Below the pieces are notes generated by a model that made no database searches, was not told where the DNA came from, and worked only from the letters and a program-made list of their open reading frames with translations. The translations under genes were made by a program, and so were the position numbers. Positions 9,688 through 19,187 of a stretch of DNA of 64,000 nucleotides are shown piece by piece; position 1 is the stretch's first letter; each line of letters begins with the position of its first letter. The stretch is from Longimicrobiales bacterium (GTDB lineage: Bacteria; Gemmatimonadota; Gemmatimonadetes; Longimicrobiales; Gaopeijiaceae): contig CATQHQ010000001.1 in assembly GCA_958296005.1 (NCBI GenBank), forward strand, positions 884,134 through 948,133, given 5' to 3'.

Positions 9688-10321
9688 CCAATGCCCTCGG
9701 CTCTCCTCAAGAGATTGAGGTGCTGGGCGGCTTGGGCCAGGCCGCCTTCGCCTTCGCCCCAGGAGACGCGCCCGTCGCCGTCGGCGTCGGTCCCGGAGAC
9801 GATGGCGTCGGCCATGGCGGCGATCTCCTCCGCCAATGCGCGAGCAGCGTCCATGTCGGAAGCGGCGGCGACCTGCTCCGCCTTCTCCAAGATGCCCTGA
9901 GCCCAAGTCACCACGTTCTCGGCCGAGGCCTTGACGTGGGCGGCGTGGGCTTTGACGGCGTCCGAAGCGTCATCGGAGTCGCCGGCCATGCCGATGTGGC
10001 GGGCCACGCCCTCCGCAGCCTTGACGATCCCATAGCCGTTCCCGGGGCCCCGCTCCATGCTGGCGTTCACCGCGTGGACGACATGCATGACGTGGCGTCC
10101 AGGTCCGCCGCCTCCGCGGCCAGCTTGGCGTGCTGGGCCGCGACTTCGGCTTCGGCTTCGGCCGCCGCCAGCAAGCCCATGTTGTCGGGCGTGTCGTTCC
10201 ACATCTCCGCCACATGGCCGACGTGCCTGTGGGCGGCGCTCTGGGCCGACGCCGTCGGAGCGAGCACCACCAGCAGAAGCGCGGCGACCGCAGTCGTGAC
10301 TACCTTGTTCGAGTTGGCCAT
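9684..10321 (-). pseudogene. Exported EF-hand-containing protein interrupted by an apparent -1 frameshift
   Basis: First part MANSNKVVTTAVAALLLVVLAPTASAQ...EAADLDA in one frame, HVMHVVHAVNASMERGPG...DADGDGRVSWGEGEGGLAQAAQHLNLL in another; shift near 10080-10100. Confidence 0.65.
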
Positions 10322-10448
10322 GGTTCCTCCTTGTTGGCCGATCGGATGTCGAGAGATCGTAACTAGTACCGACTCGCAACGGGATCGGACAAGGCCGGCG
10401 GCGCCACTTCGCCCCCTACCCCCACAGCGCGCAGGAGCTGCCGAACCG

Positions 10449-11249
10449 ATGAACTCCGCACGCCGACGCTTCCACATCGCCCTCGTCCTCGTCGCCGCCT
10501 GGGTTGCCTTGCCCGGGTGCTCCGGCGACGCCGACTCCCCCCATTCGTCTCGAGCGCTCCTCGTCCAGCTGTTGGCCGACGGCCAGGCCGTGTTCGGCGC
10601 CTTCCCCGGTCCCTCGACGGCAGAGCAGGGCGCCGAACGGGGACGCAACCGGGAGCTGGACTTCGTCTTCTACTCGCTGGAGTCCGGCCCCTTCGATATC
10701 CCGACGATGGCGGCGTACATGGCCGGGATCGCCGAGGGTGCCGCCCCCGAGCCTCCGCATCCGCTCGTGCTGCGCGTGCCGCCGGTTCGGGACGGCGTGG
10801 AGCAGGCGCGGGCAAACGTCGCCGAGGCGGTTGCGGCGGGCGTGGCCGGGATCGTCTTCCCTCATGTGGAGTCGGGCGAGGACGCGGCCGCAGCGGTCTC
10901 GTCGATCGGCGCTGATTCGTGGCCCGGCAACGGCGACGGGGCTCTGGTCAACATGCTGATCGTCGAGGACAGGGCCGGGGTCGAGCGAGTGGACGAGATC
11001 GTCGCCACGACGGGCGTGAGCGTCGTCTTTGCGGGGCCGGGGGACCTTCGGCGGGCCTACGAGGGGGACATGGCCGCCGTTGAGGAGGCGATCCAGGCGG
11101 TGCTGGGGGCGTGCATCGCCCACGGCGTGCCGTGCGGGATCACGGCCGGGCCGGACGACATCGCCCGCCGGATCGCAGAGGGCTTCCGCGTCTTCATCGT
11201 CAACGATGCGGCCGCCGTGACTGCGGGGCGGGCGGCGGCGGGGCGGTAG
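10449..11249 (+). CDS. HpcH/HpaI aldolase-family protein with lipoprotein signal peptide
   Basis: VALPGCSGD lipobox; FPHVESGEDA and FAGPGDLRRAYEG resemble the HpaI PxVExxxxA and GPxDL motifs. Confidence 0.78.
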   Translation: MNSARRRFHIALVLVAAWVALPGCSGDADSPHSSRALLVQLLADGQAVFGAFPGPSTAEQGAERGRNRELDFVFYSLESGPFDIPTMAAYMAGIAEGAAPEPPHPLVLRVPPVRDGVEQARANVAEAVAAGVAGIVFPHVESGEDAAAAVSSIGADSWPGNGDGALVNMLIVEDRAGVERVDEIVATTGVSVVFAGPGDLRRAYEGDMAAVEEAIQAVLGACIAHGVPCGITAGPDDIARRIAEGFRVFIVNDAAAVTAGRAAAGR

Positions 11250-11330
11250 CCCGAAGAGGACGCCCACGCTACGGTAAGCCGCATCGCCCGTTCGCAACCG
11301 CAACCGCCCAACCACCACCGAGCCGTCGTC

Positions 11331-13946
11331 ATGAGAACCCACCGCAGATCCAACCACGCCGTCGTCGTCGCCGGCGCTGCCCTCCTCGCCGGTACTGCCC
11401 TCCTCGCGCCCGCCGTCCCGCTGGCGGCCCAATCGGCTATTCCTTCGCCCGCCGAGTTCTTCGGCCACGAGATGGGAGCGGACCGGAAGCTGGCCCGATG
11501 GGACAAGCTGGTGGAGTACTACCAGCTGATCGGGGAACGCAGCGACCGCGTGGAAGTCGTGCACATGGGACCCTCCACGCTGGGCGAGCCGTTCCTCTCG
11601 ATCTTCGTGTCGTCGCCGGAAAACCTGGCGCGACTGGAGGAGATCAAGCGGATGAACGCGGTTCTCCAAGACCCCAGGGGGCGCTCTCGGGCCGAGATCG
11701 ACGCGGCCGTCGAGGACGGCAAGGTCGTCTTCGTGCAGTCGTACGCGCTCCACTCCACGGAGGTGGCGGCCAGCCAGGCGGCGGCCGAGATCACCTTCCT
11801 CTTCGCCACCCGCGATGATCCGGAGATCCGGGAGATCCTCGACAACACGGTCTCGATCCTCATTCCGGCGTTCAACCCCGACGGCATCGGCATCGTCACC
11901 GAATGGTACGACCGGTGGGTGGGCACGGAGTACGAGGGCGCGTCGCCCCCGGAGCTCTACCACCACTACATCGGCCACGACAACAACCGCGACGCCTTCA
12001 TGCAGAACACGGTGGAGTCCCGCTACGGGGCCGAGATCCTATTCCGGGAGTGGATACCGCAGGGGTACATCGACCATCACCAGATGGGACCGTATACGGC
12101 GCGGATCTATCTGCCGCCATACGCCGAGCCGATCCGCCCGGAGGGCGACCCGCTGGTTTGGCGGGAGATGTCGTGGTACGGCGCGCACATGGCGTACCGC
12201 ATGGAGGAAGCGGGCTTCGAAGGCACCGTGAACGCCGCCATCTACTCCGGCTGGGGGCACTTCGGCTTCCACTGGATCACGCCGTTCCACAACATCGCCG
12301 GGATGCTGACCGAGTCCGCCAGCGCCCGCTTGGCGACCCCGTTGCACGTGCACCCCGACCAGCTGCGGGGCTCGCGCCAGCTTCCCGAGTACGAGGCGCA
12401 GACGACGTTTCCCAACCCTTGGCCCGGAGGATGGTGGCGGGTCCGCGACATCGTGGATCGGCAGATCGTCGCGACGTTCTCGCCGTTGGAGATCGCCGCC
12501 AAGAACCGGGAGACCGTGCTTCGCAACGCCTACAACAAGGCGAGCCGGCAAGTCCAGCGGGGCCTCGAAGGCGACGTGAAGGCGTACGTGATCCCGGCCG
12601 CGCAGCACGACCCCCTGACGATGGGGAAGATGGTGAACAAGCTGCTGCTCCAAGGCGTGACCGTGGAGCGCGCGCCGTCCAGCTTCACTCACGAGGGACG
12701 CGTCTACGGCCCGAACAGCTATGTCGTGTCCCTGGCCCAGCCAAAGCGCGGGGTGATCCGCTGGCTGCTCGGGCGGACCTTCTACCCGGACAACAGCTAT
12801 ACCCGCACGGCCTCCGGCGACCCGATCCGACCCTACGACATGTCCGGCGACGTGATCGCAGAGTTCATGGGCGTCCAGGTCGATCCCGTCCGCACGCCCG
12901 TGGAGGCGCGCCTAGTTGCTGTGGAAGGGCCGGTGGCGAGCGCCGGAAGCGTGTCCGCAGGGACCGCCGGCTACGTGGTGGACGGCACCCTCAACGACGC
13001 CTTCAAGGCGGTGAACATGCTCTTCAACGCAGGGGTGGACGTGAGCCGCTTGGCTGGCGACGGAGCAGCTCGTGGCGACTTCGTCGTGGCCCCCGACGCG
13101 CCGCAGGCGACGCTGGTCGAGGTTGCGGAGGCCACCGGCGTGGAGTTCGCCGCTTGGGACGGCGACGCATCCGGTGGCCTGTCCAGCCATTCCATCGTCC
13201 GCCAGCGCATCGGCATGTACCAACGCCATTACGGCGGCAACATGGACGAGGGATGGACCCGCTGGTTGCTGGAGGAGTTCGGCTTCCCCTACACCAGCCT
13301 CTTCGACGACGAGATCCTGTCCGGCGACCTCCACGAGCGGTGGGACGTGATCATCCTCCCGGCGGACAGCAAGGAGATGATGCTCGGCCCCTCCGGCGAC
13401 GCCGCGGGCGGCCGGGGTCCCGACCCGGACGGCACGCCGCCCGAGTACCGCAGCGGCTTCGGCCAAGCGGGCGCAGCGTCGCTGGAAGCCTTCGTCGAGA
13501 ACGGCGGCACGCTCGTCACCTTCGCCCAAGCCGGGCAACTGGTGCTCGACGAGTTCGACGTGCCCGTCCGCAACGCCGTCGCCGGGATGTGGGGAAGCGA
13601 CTTCTGGGCACCGGGATCGACGCTTCGGGTGCGGGTGGACACGTCCAGCCCCTTCGCCTACGGGATGCCGGAAGAGGCTTTGGCGGCCTACTTGGCGGGC
13701 GGCCAAGTCTACGAGACGGTGCCCGGAGCCCGCAGCGCCGACGTGCGCCGCATCGCGACCTATGTGGACCGGGACATCCTCCAGAGCGGCTGGCTCCTCG
13801 GGGAGGAGGCGATCGCCAACAAGGCGGCGATGGTATCGGTAGCCCACGGCGAAGGCACGATCGTAATGATCGGCTTCCGCGCCCAGCACCGCGCCCAGAC
13901 CCACGGAACCTTCAAGCTCCTGTTCAACGCACTGGTAGGGCGCTGA
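11331..13946 (+). CDS. M14 family zinc carboxypeptidase-like metallopeptidase (exported)
   Basis: HSTEVAASQ, LIPAFNPDG, YIGHDNNRDAFMQN, YIDHHQMGP; signal peptide. Confidence 0.88.
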   Translation: MRTHRRSNHAVVVAGAALLAGTALLAPAVPLAAQSAIPSPAEFFGHEMGADRKLARWDKLVEYYQLIGERSDRVEVVHMGPSTLGEPFLSIFVSSPENLARLEEIKRMNAVLQDPRGRSRAEIDAAVEDGKVVFVQSYALHSTEVAASQAAAEITFLFATRDDPEIREILDNTVSILIPAFNPDGIGIVTEWYDRWVGTEYEGASPPELYHHYIGHDNNRDAFMQNTVESRYGAEILFREWIPQGYIDHHQMGPYTARIYLPPYAEPIRPEGDPLVWREMSWYGAHMAYRMEEAGFEGTVNAAIYSGWGHFGFHWITPFHNIAGMLTESASARLATPLHVHPDQLRGSRQLPEYEAQTTFPNPWPGGWWRVRDIVDRQIVATFSPLEIAAKNRETVLRNAYNKASRQVQRGLEGDVKAYVIPAAQHDPLTMGKMVNKLLLQGVTVERAPSSFTHEGRVYGPNSYVVSLAQPKRGVIRWLLGRTFYPDNSYTRTASGDPIRPYDMSGDVIAEFMGVQVDPVRTPVEARLVAVEGPVASAGSVSAGTAGYVVDGTLNDAFKAVNMLFNAGVDVSRLAGDGAARGDFVVAPDAPQATLVEVAEATGVEFAAWDGDASGGLSSHSIVRQRIGMYQRHYGGNMDEGWTRWLLEEFGFPYTSLFDDEILSGDLHERWDVIILPADSKEMMLGPSGDAAGGRGPDPDGTPPEYRSGFGQAGAASLEAFVENGGTLVTFAQAGQLVLDEFDVPVRNAVAGMWGSDFWAPGSTLRVRVDTSSPFAYGMPEEALAAYLAGGQVYETVPGARSADVRRIATYVDRDILQSGWLLGEEAIANKAAMVSVAHGEGTIVMIGFRAQHRAQTHGTFKLLFNALVGR

Positions 13947-13959
13947 CGGCCGGGGGACG

Positions 13960-15708
13960 CTACGACACCGCCGCCGGCCTTCGCTGGTGCCAGTCGGTGC
14001 CCTGCTGGAAGGCGTGGGCGACGCTCAGGAGCTTGTCGTCCGCGAAGAGGGCGCCGATCAAGGTGGTGGTGAGGGGCATCTCGGTGGGGCTGTCGGCGTC
14101 GGGGTTGCGCACGCCGAAGTCGTAGGGGACGACGACCGCCGGGTGGCCCGTTTGGTTGGTGAGGCCCACGAGGCCGGAGCCGCTGACGAAGATGTCGAAG
14201 TCCTGCATGACTTCGGCCATTTGCTTAATGAGGACTAGCCGGCGGCGCTGGGACTGGACGAACTCCAGGGCGCTTACGTCCCGGCCGCCCCGGAACCGGC
14301 TCCGGCGACGGCGCTCGGCTTCGTCGAGGTCGTCCGGGATCGGATCGGGTTCGCCGTCGCGGGCGACGTAGAAGTCGAACGCTGCGGCGGACTCCACACC
14401 TAGTGCGTTGGAACGGCCGTCAGGCAGTTCGGGCATCGACTTGGGGTCGGCGCCCAAGGCCCGCAGCTGCTCCACAAAGGACTCGGGAGCGTCGTCGGCG
14501 TAGCCGATGCGAAGGGCGGCGAAGTCGGGCGCCGCGTCGAAGCGGAAGGGCGTGGTCACGGAGCCCGGGTCTTTTTCGTCGGCGCCGTGGATGGCGTTGA
14601 ATACCAGCGCGCAGTCGAGGGCGCTCCGGCACATGGGACCCGTCTTGTCCATGCTCCACGACAGGACCATCCCGCCGTAGCGGCTGACTCGGCCGAAAGT
14701 GGGGCGGAGGGCCGTCAAGCCGCACCGCCGGGAGGGCGACACGATCGATCCTTGCGTCTCGGTGCCGATGGCGAAGGCCACGCACGCCGCCGCGGTCGCG
14801 GAGCCCGGACCTGCCGATGAGCCGCTTGAGCCCTCGTCCAAGTTCCACGGGTTGAGCGTGCGGCCGCGGTACCATCGGTCGCCCCGCGCGAACTCCCCGG
14901 TCGCCAGCTTGGCCGTCAGCACGGCGCCGGCGTTCCGAAGCCGAACGGCGACTTCCGAGTCCTCTCGGGTGAACCGGGTCCTGAAGTCGGCAGCGCCCCA
15001 TGTGGTGCGCGTGCCGGACACGGCGAAGAGGTCCTTGATGCCGTACGGGATGCCGTGGAGGGGACCGCGCCAGTTGCCGTCGCGGAGATCGGCGTCGGCT
15101 TGGCGGGCCTCCTCGCGAGCCCGGCCCTCCAGAATGGTCACGGCGCAGAGGAGCACCGGGTCCAGCCGTTTGAGGCGCTCCAAGTAGATGTCGGTAAGCT
15201 CCTCCGACGTGATCTTGCGCTCCCGGATCAGCGCCGCTTGGCGGTGCACCGGGAGGAAAGCCAGCTCCACCTCGTCGGCCGGCGCCGCGCCTGTCCATGG
15301 CCCGATGGGAATCTCGGTCCGCTCGAAGGGGTTCCCGCCGGTCTCGTGCCAGAGCTTCTCCATGAGGGCGCCGGTGCCGCCTGGGTACGCCTGGAAGTGC
15401 ATCGCCGGGGGCTCGCCGTTGCCCAGGGGGACGAGCGGCGGCGCTTCCTGCGGTTGCTGGACAGGGGAGACGGGACCAACGCCGAACGCCGAGGCGCGGG
15501 ACGGGTGCGGTACGCTGGCAGCCCCAAGCATCTCCGGCGCGACGGCGCCCGCTGCCGCGACTGTCGCTGCGGCCTTGAGGAAGCCGCGACGCTCGACGGC
15601 CGCCGCCTCTTGCGACGGCTTCGTGTGTTGATGCTCCGTGCGGCTCTCGTGGCCCGTGCGGCTCTCGTGGCGTTCGCGGCTCTTGGGTTGGGGTTGCTTC
15701 TGGCTCAT
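13960..15708 (-). CDS. Amidase-signature family hydrolase with Tat-like signal
   Basis: RRGFLKAAATVAAAGAVAPEML; GPLHGIPYGIKDLF; LDEGSSGSSAGPGSATAAACVAFAIGTETQGSIVSPS. Confidence 0.93.
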   Translation of the reverse strand: MSQKQPQPKSRERHESRTGHESRTEHQHTKPSQEAAAVERRGFLKAAATVAAAGAVAPEMLGAASVPHPSRASAFGVGPVSPVQQPQEAPPLVPLGNGEPPAMHFQAYPGGTGALMEKLWHETGGNPFERTEIPIGPWTGAAPADEVELAFLPVHRQAALIRERKITSEELTDIYLERLKRLDPVLLCAVTILEGRAREEARQADADLRDGNWRGPLHGIPYGIKDLFAVSGTRTTWGAADFRTRFTREDSEVAVRLRNAGAVLTAKLATGEFARGDRWYRGRTLNPWNLDEGSSGSSAGPGSATAAACVAFAIGTETQGSIVSPSRRCGLTALRPTFGRVSRYGGMVLSWSMDKTGPMCRSALDCALVFNAIHGADEKDPGSVTTPFRFDAAPDFAALRIGYADDAPESFVEQLRALGADPKSMPELPDGRSNALGVESAAAFDFYVARDGEPDPIPDDLDEAERRRRSRFRGGRDVSALEFVQSQRRRLVLIKQMAEVMQDFDIFVSGSGLVGLTNQTGHPAVVVPYDFGVRNPDADSPTEMPLTTTLIGALFADDKLLSVAHAFQQGTDWHQRRPAAVS

Positions 15709-15709
15709 C

Positions 15710-15988
15710 CTATCCTCCCGATACGGCTTGCATGAAGAGGACCGTGTCGCCCTCCGCGACCGGCCCATCCCACCCGTCCAACCACCGGGTGTTGACCCCG
15801 TTGTGGAAGCACAGCACGTGCTCTCGAAGCCGTCCTGACTCGTCGAAGAGGTGGGGCTTGAGGCGCGGTTCGCGCCGAACCAAGTTGCCGAACACGTCCC
15901 GCAACGTCTCGCCCGACGCCGACAGCTCCCGAACGCCGCCGGTGACGGGTTCCAGCAGGGCGGGCAAGGCAATGGTCACGGAGGGCAT
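15710..15988 (-). CDS. MoaD/ThiS-family ubiquitin-like protein with C-terminal Gly-Gly
   Basis: 92 aa; VTIALPALLEPVTGG...LRDVFGNLVRREPRLKPHLFD...LFMQAVSGG; TGATG overlap with upstream gene. Confidence 0.82.
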   Translation of the reverse strand: MPSVTIALPALLEPVTGGVRELSASGETLRDVFGNLVRREPRLKPHLFDESGRLREHVLCFHNGVNTRWLDGWDGPVAEGDTVLFMQAVSGG

Positions 15989-17127
15989 CACTGGCTCCAG
16001 GCCGACACGTGCAGGATTCTCGGGAACGTCACAGGGAGGTTGGTCCAGCTGTCGCCCAAGTCGCTGCTGGCGTGCATCGTCCCGGACGTCGTTCCCATGT
16101 ACACGCCGGCCGGCTCCAAGTCGTCCACGCACATGGCGCCCCGAAGGACCGTTCCCCAAGCGTTGGCCGACGGCAGGCCAGCCGAGGCCGAGTGCCAGCT
16201 GTCGCCGCGGTCGGTGCTGCGGAAGACGCGAAGTGCGCCTCCCGCCGGCACCCGATGCTCGTCGCTCTCCTGCGGCACCGCAAATAGGGCGCTGCCCCCC
16301 GCGTCGATCACGATGGGGAAGCCGAACGCGGTAGGAAGCCCGTCCTCGTTGCGTTCCCAGAAGTCGCCGCCGTCCGTGCTCCGGTACATCCCGGAGTGGT
16401 CCTGGCGGTAGAGGCGGTTGGGGTTCGACGGGTCTTGGGCCAAGCCGTGCACGCAGGTGCCGATCCCTTTGTGCTCCTGGTCCTCCAGCACTATTGACAC
16501 GCCCGCGTTTCGGGGAACCCAGGTGGCGCCGCCGTCGTCGGTGCGGAACACTCCGACCGCTGAGATGCCGCACCACATCCGGTCCGGGTCGTCGCTGAAA
16601 AGCAGCGCGTGGCAGCACAAGCCGCCCGCACCCGGCATCCATCCCCCGCGAGTCTCGTGATCGTTGAGCCCAGGGACGGGCACCCACGTGCGTCCCCCGT
16701 CGGCGCTCGCAAAGAGTCCCGCTTCCTGCACGCCGCCGTAGAGGGTGCCCCGGTTCTCCTTTAGTGTCCAGATCTGTTGCAACCGCCGGTCGCCGCCTTC
16801 GGGGTACGCCGGTCCCTCGGCGACCTGCTCCCAGCTATCCAGATCGGGGCTCGCGCGCCCGTCCGCCGTTGCGTACACCGCCGGTCCATAGATGTCGCTG
16901 GCGACCGCGGCCAGGAACCGTCCGTCGCTGAGCCGGAGCCCGGCCGTGACTTTCCACCCCTTGAAGAACGGTCCGGTCACCTTCCACTCGCGCCGATCCC
17001 GGCTCGTAAGCCAAAACCCGCCCTTCGTCGTCCCCACCAAGAGTCGCACGCTCACCCGCTGCTCCTTTCCACCCGGTCCCTGCTTGGCGAGAAGCAAAGA
17101 TAAGTCCAGGAAGTTCCGCTCCGCCAT
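15988..17127 (-). CDS. BNR/sialidase-like beta-propeller protein (start codon uncertain)
   Basis: LLVGTTKGGFWL, LFASADGGRTWVPVPGL, VFRTDDGGATWVPRNAG, MYRSTDGGDFWERNEDGLP. Confidence 0.87.
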   Translation of the reverse strand: MAERNFLDLSLLLAKQGPGGKEQRVSVRLLVGTTKGGFWLTSRDRREWKVTGPFFKGWKVTAGLRLSDGRFLAAVASDIYGPAVYATADGRASPDLDSWEQVAEGPAYPEGGDRRLQQIWTLKENRGTLYGGVQEAGLFASADGGRTWVPVPGLNDHETRGGWMPGAGGLCCHALLFSDDPDRMWCGISAVGVFRTDDGGATWVPRNAGVSIVLEDQEHKGIGTCVHGLAQDPSNPNRLYRQDHSGMYRSTDGGDFWERNEDGLPTAFGFPIVIDAGGSALFAVPQESDEHRVPAGGALRVFRSTDRGDSWHSASAGLPSANAWGTVLRGAMCVDDLEPAGVYMGTTSGTMHASSDLGDSWTNLPVTFPRILHVSAWSQ

Positions 17128-17165
17128 TTGCCGAGCCCGTCAGCTGCGTGCCGCGCCCGTTCGGG

Positions 17166-18347
17166 CTATTGCGACGCCCGCCTCATGACGTGTTCGACTG
17201 CTCGGCAGGTAGCCGCCAACTGATCTGCTGTGATCGTCGGGTGGACCAGGAACGACAGGCAGGTCTCACCCACCTCTCGGGCGTTGGGCAGGCGTCGCCG
17301 GGGCCGCCATCCTGTCCCCGCGAAGGCGACTTCCCGGTAGATCTCGGGGCAGGCGCCCTCGTGGAAGCAGGGGATCCCCGCGGCGTTGATCTCGCGAACC
17401 ACTCGGTCCCGGCTCCAGCCCGGCGCCAGCCGCTCCGGCCGAACGAAGGCGTAGAAGCGGTAGTAGGCGTGGCGGACGTGCTCGGGCGTCGCCGGCACCC
17501 GGAGGGCGTTGAACTGCCGGCACGCGCGGGCGATTTCGTGGGCGTTGCGCCGGCGGGCGGCGGACCACTCGGCGATCCGGTTCAGCTGAATGCGCCCCAA
17601 GGCCGACTGCACCTCGGTCAGCCGCCAATTGGTGCCGAACGACTCGTGGACCCAGCGAAACCCCGGGGGATGCTGCCGGTTGTAGACGGCGTCCCACGAC
17701 TTGCCGTGGTCCTTGTACGACCAAGCGGCTTCCCAGATGGCCGGGTCGTTGGTGGTGACCATCCCGCCCTCGCCCCCCGTCGTAATGATCTTGTCCTGGC
17801 AGAAGGACCATGCGGCGACGTCGCCGATTCCGCCGACGCTTCGGCCTCGATAGCGCGCGCCGTGAGCTTGAGCGCAGTCCTCCACGACGACCGCGCCCCG
17901 ATCCCGCGCCAGCGCCACGATCGGGTCCATCTCGCATGGCCAGCCACCCAGGTGCACGCAGACGACCGCCCGGGTGCGGGGCGTCCACGCCGCTTCGACC
18001 GAGCGCGCTGTGATGTTCTGAGAATCGAGATCGATCTCGGCGAAGACGGGCCGGGCCCCGGCGTTCACGACGCTGCTCGCGGATGCGATGAAGGAGCGAG
18101 GCGTGACGATGACGTCGTCGCCCTCCCCGACCCCCACGGCGCGCAACGCCAAGTCGAGAGCCACGGTGCCGTTTGCCACCGCGACGGCGTGGTCGGTTCC
18201 CGCAAAGGCCGCGAACTCCTTCTCGAAGGCGCGTCCCTCTTCGCCGGTCCAGTAGTTGACGCGGTTGGAGAGCAGGACGCGGGAGGCGACCTGGGCTTCC
18301 TCCTCGGTAAAGCAGGGCCATGGCGCGAAGGGCCGGTCCAACGTCAC
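17166..18347 (-). CDS. DegT/DnrJ/EryC1/StrS family aminotransferase
   Basis: AFAGTDHAVAVANGTVALDLALRA; VIVTPRSFIASASSVVNAGARPVFAEID; VVEDCAQAHGARYRGR; WSFCQDKIITTGGEGGMVTT. Confidence 0.95.
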   Translation of the reverse strand: MTLDRPFAPWPCFTEEEAQVASRVLLSNRVNYWTGEEGRAFEKEFAAFAGTDHAVAVANGTVALDLALRAVGVGEGDDVIVTPRSFIASASSVVNAGARPVFAEIDLDSQNITARSVEAAWTPRTRAVVCVHLGGWPCEMDPIVALARDRGAVVVEDCAQAHGARYRGRSVGGIGDVAAWSFCQDKIITTGGEGGMVTTNDPAIWEAAWSYKDHGKSWDAVYNRQHPPGFRWVHESFGTNWRLTEVQSALGRIQLNRIAEWSAARRRNAHEIARACRQFNALRVPATPEHVRHAYYRFYAFVRPERLAPGWSRDRVVREINAAGIPCFHEGACPEIYREVAFAGTGWRPRRRLPNAREVGETCLSFLVHPTITADQLAATCRAVEHVMRRASQ

Positions 18348-18403
18348 CTTGCGGAACCCGACGGAAGCAGCCGACTCGGAAGAACCGCGGCCAAGTTGAG
18401 GTC

Positions 18404-18844
18404 ATGGACGATTGCCGCCAGCCACGCGACGCGCGCCCAGTGGATTCCCGCCCGGTGATCCTTTTCGACGGCGTGTGCAACCTGTGCAACGCAACGGTCC
18501 GATGGGTCGCCAAGCGGGACGCCGTTGGACGGTTCTGCTACGCTTCCCTCCAGTCGGAGGCGGCACGCCGGTTGCTGGCGGGCGCCGATCTCGTCGACCG
18601 CCCCGACTCCATGGTGCTCGTGGACCACGATGGCGCTCACTTCAGGTCTGCCGCCGCCATCCGCATTGCAAAGGAACTGGCCTTCCCGTGGTCGCTGCTG
18701 GCGTGGCTGGGCGTGGTGCCGCGCCCGGTCCGCGACGCCGCCTACGATCTCGTCGCGAGGAACCGTTACCGCTGGTTCGGACGACAAGAAAGCTGCCCGT
18801 TGCCAACTTCCGAGCTGGCCCGGCGGTTTCTGGATTCGGAGTAG
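18404..18844 (+). CDS. DCC-family thiol-disulfide oxidoreductase (DUF393)
   Basis: VILFDGVCNLCNATVRWVAKRD; FCYASLQSEAARRLL; ESCPLPTSELARRFLD. Confidence 0.92.
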   Translation: MDDCRQPRDARPVDSRPVILFDGVCNLCNATVRWVAKRDAVGRFCYASLQSEAARRLLAGADLVDRPDSMVLVDHDGAHFRSAAAIRIAKELAFPWSLLAWLGVVPRPVRDAAYDLVARNRYRWFGRQESCPLPTSELARRFLDSE

Positions 18845-18869
18845 CACGCCCCGCCCAGGCCATCGGCAA

Positions 18870-19187
18870 GAGTGGCCGCCGGGGCCGCCCATTTCGGCGG
18901 CAGCCCCGGCGGCAGCGATTCCTCCGGCGAGCAGCCCGGTCCGCACGGGCGAGAACTGCTGCATGTCGATGCTCGTCACGTCGGCCCGCAGAACCCGCAG
19001 CGTGTCTGCCACCTTCGTGCCCCGGTGCAGTCCAGGATCGATCCCTTGGATGCGGACGTGAAGCACCAGCATCTCCGAATCGACGGACAGGAGATCGCCG
19101 TCAAGGCTGGTACGGGCCACCCCGGTGATCCTTGCATGGCGAACCTGGCCCTCCGCCGTGAGCCCGGTGCGGACTGGGCACGGAGAC
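18870..19187 (-). pseudogene. Possible relic of a small exported/lipoprotein gene
   Basis: Frame gives CPVRTGLTAEGQVRHARITGVARTSLDGDLLSVDSEMLVLHV...DTLRVLRADVTSIDMQQFSPVRTGLLAGGIAAAGAAAEMG, protein-like, but stop TAG upstream, no ATG start, and no stop before it runs antisense into the DUF393 gene. Confidence 0.35.

Noticed and set aside
11903-14125. 740-aa ORF overlapping the M14 peptidase
   Set aside because: Out-of-frame shadow translation
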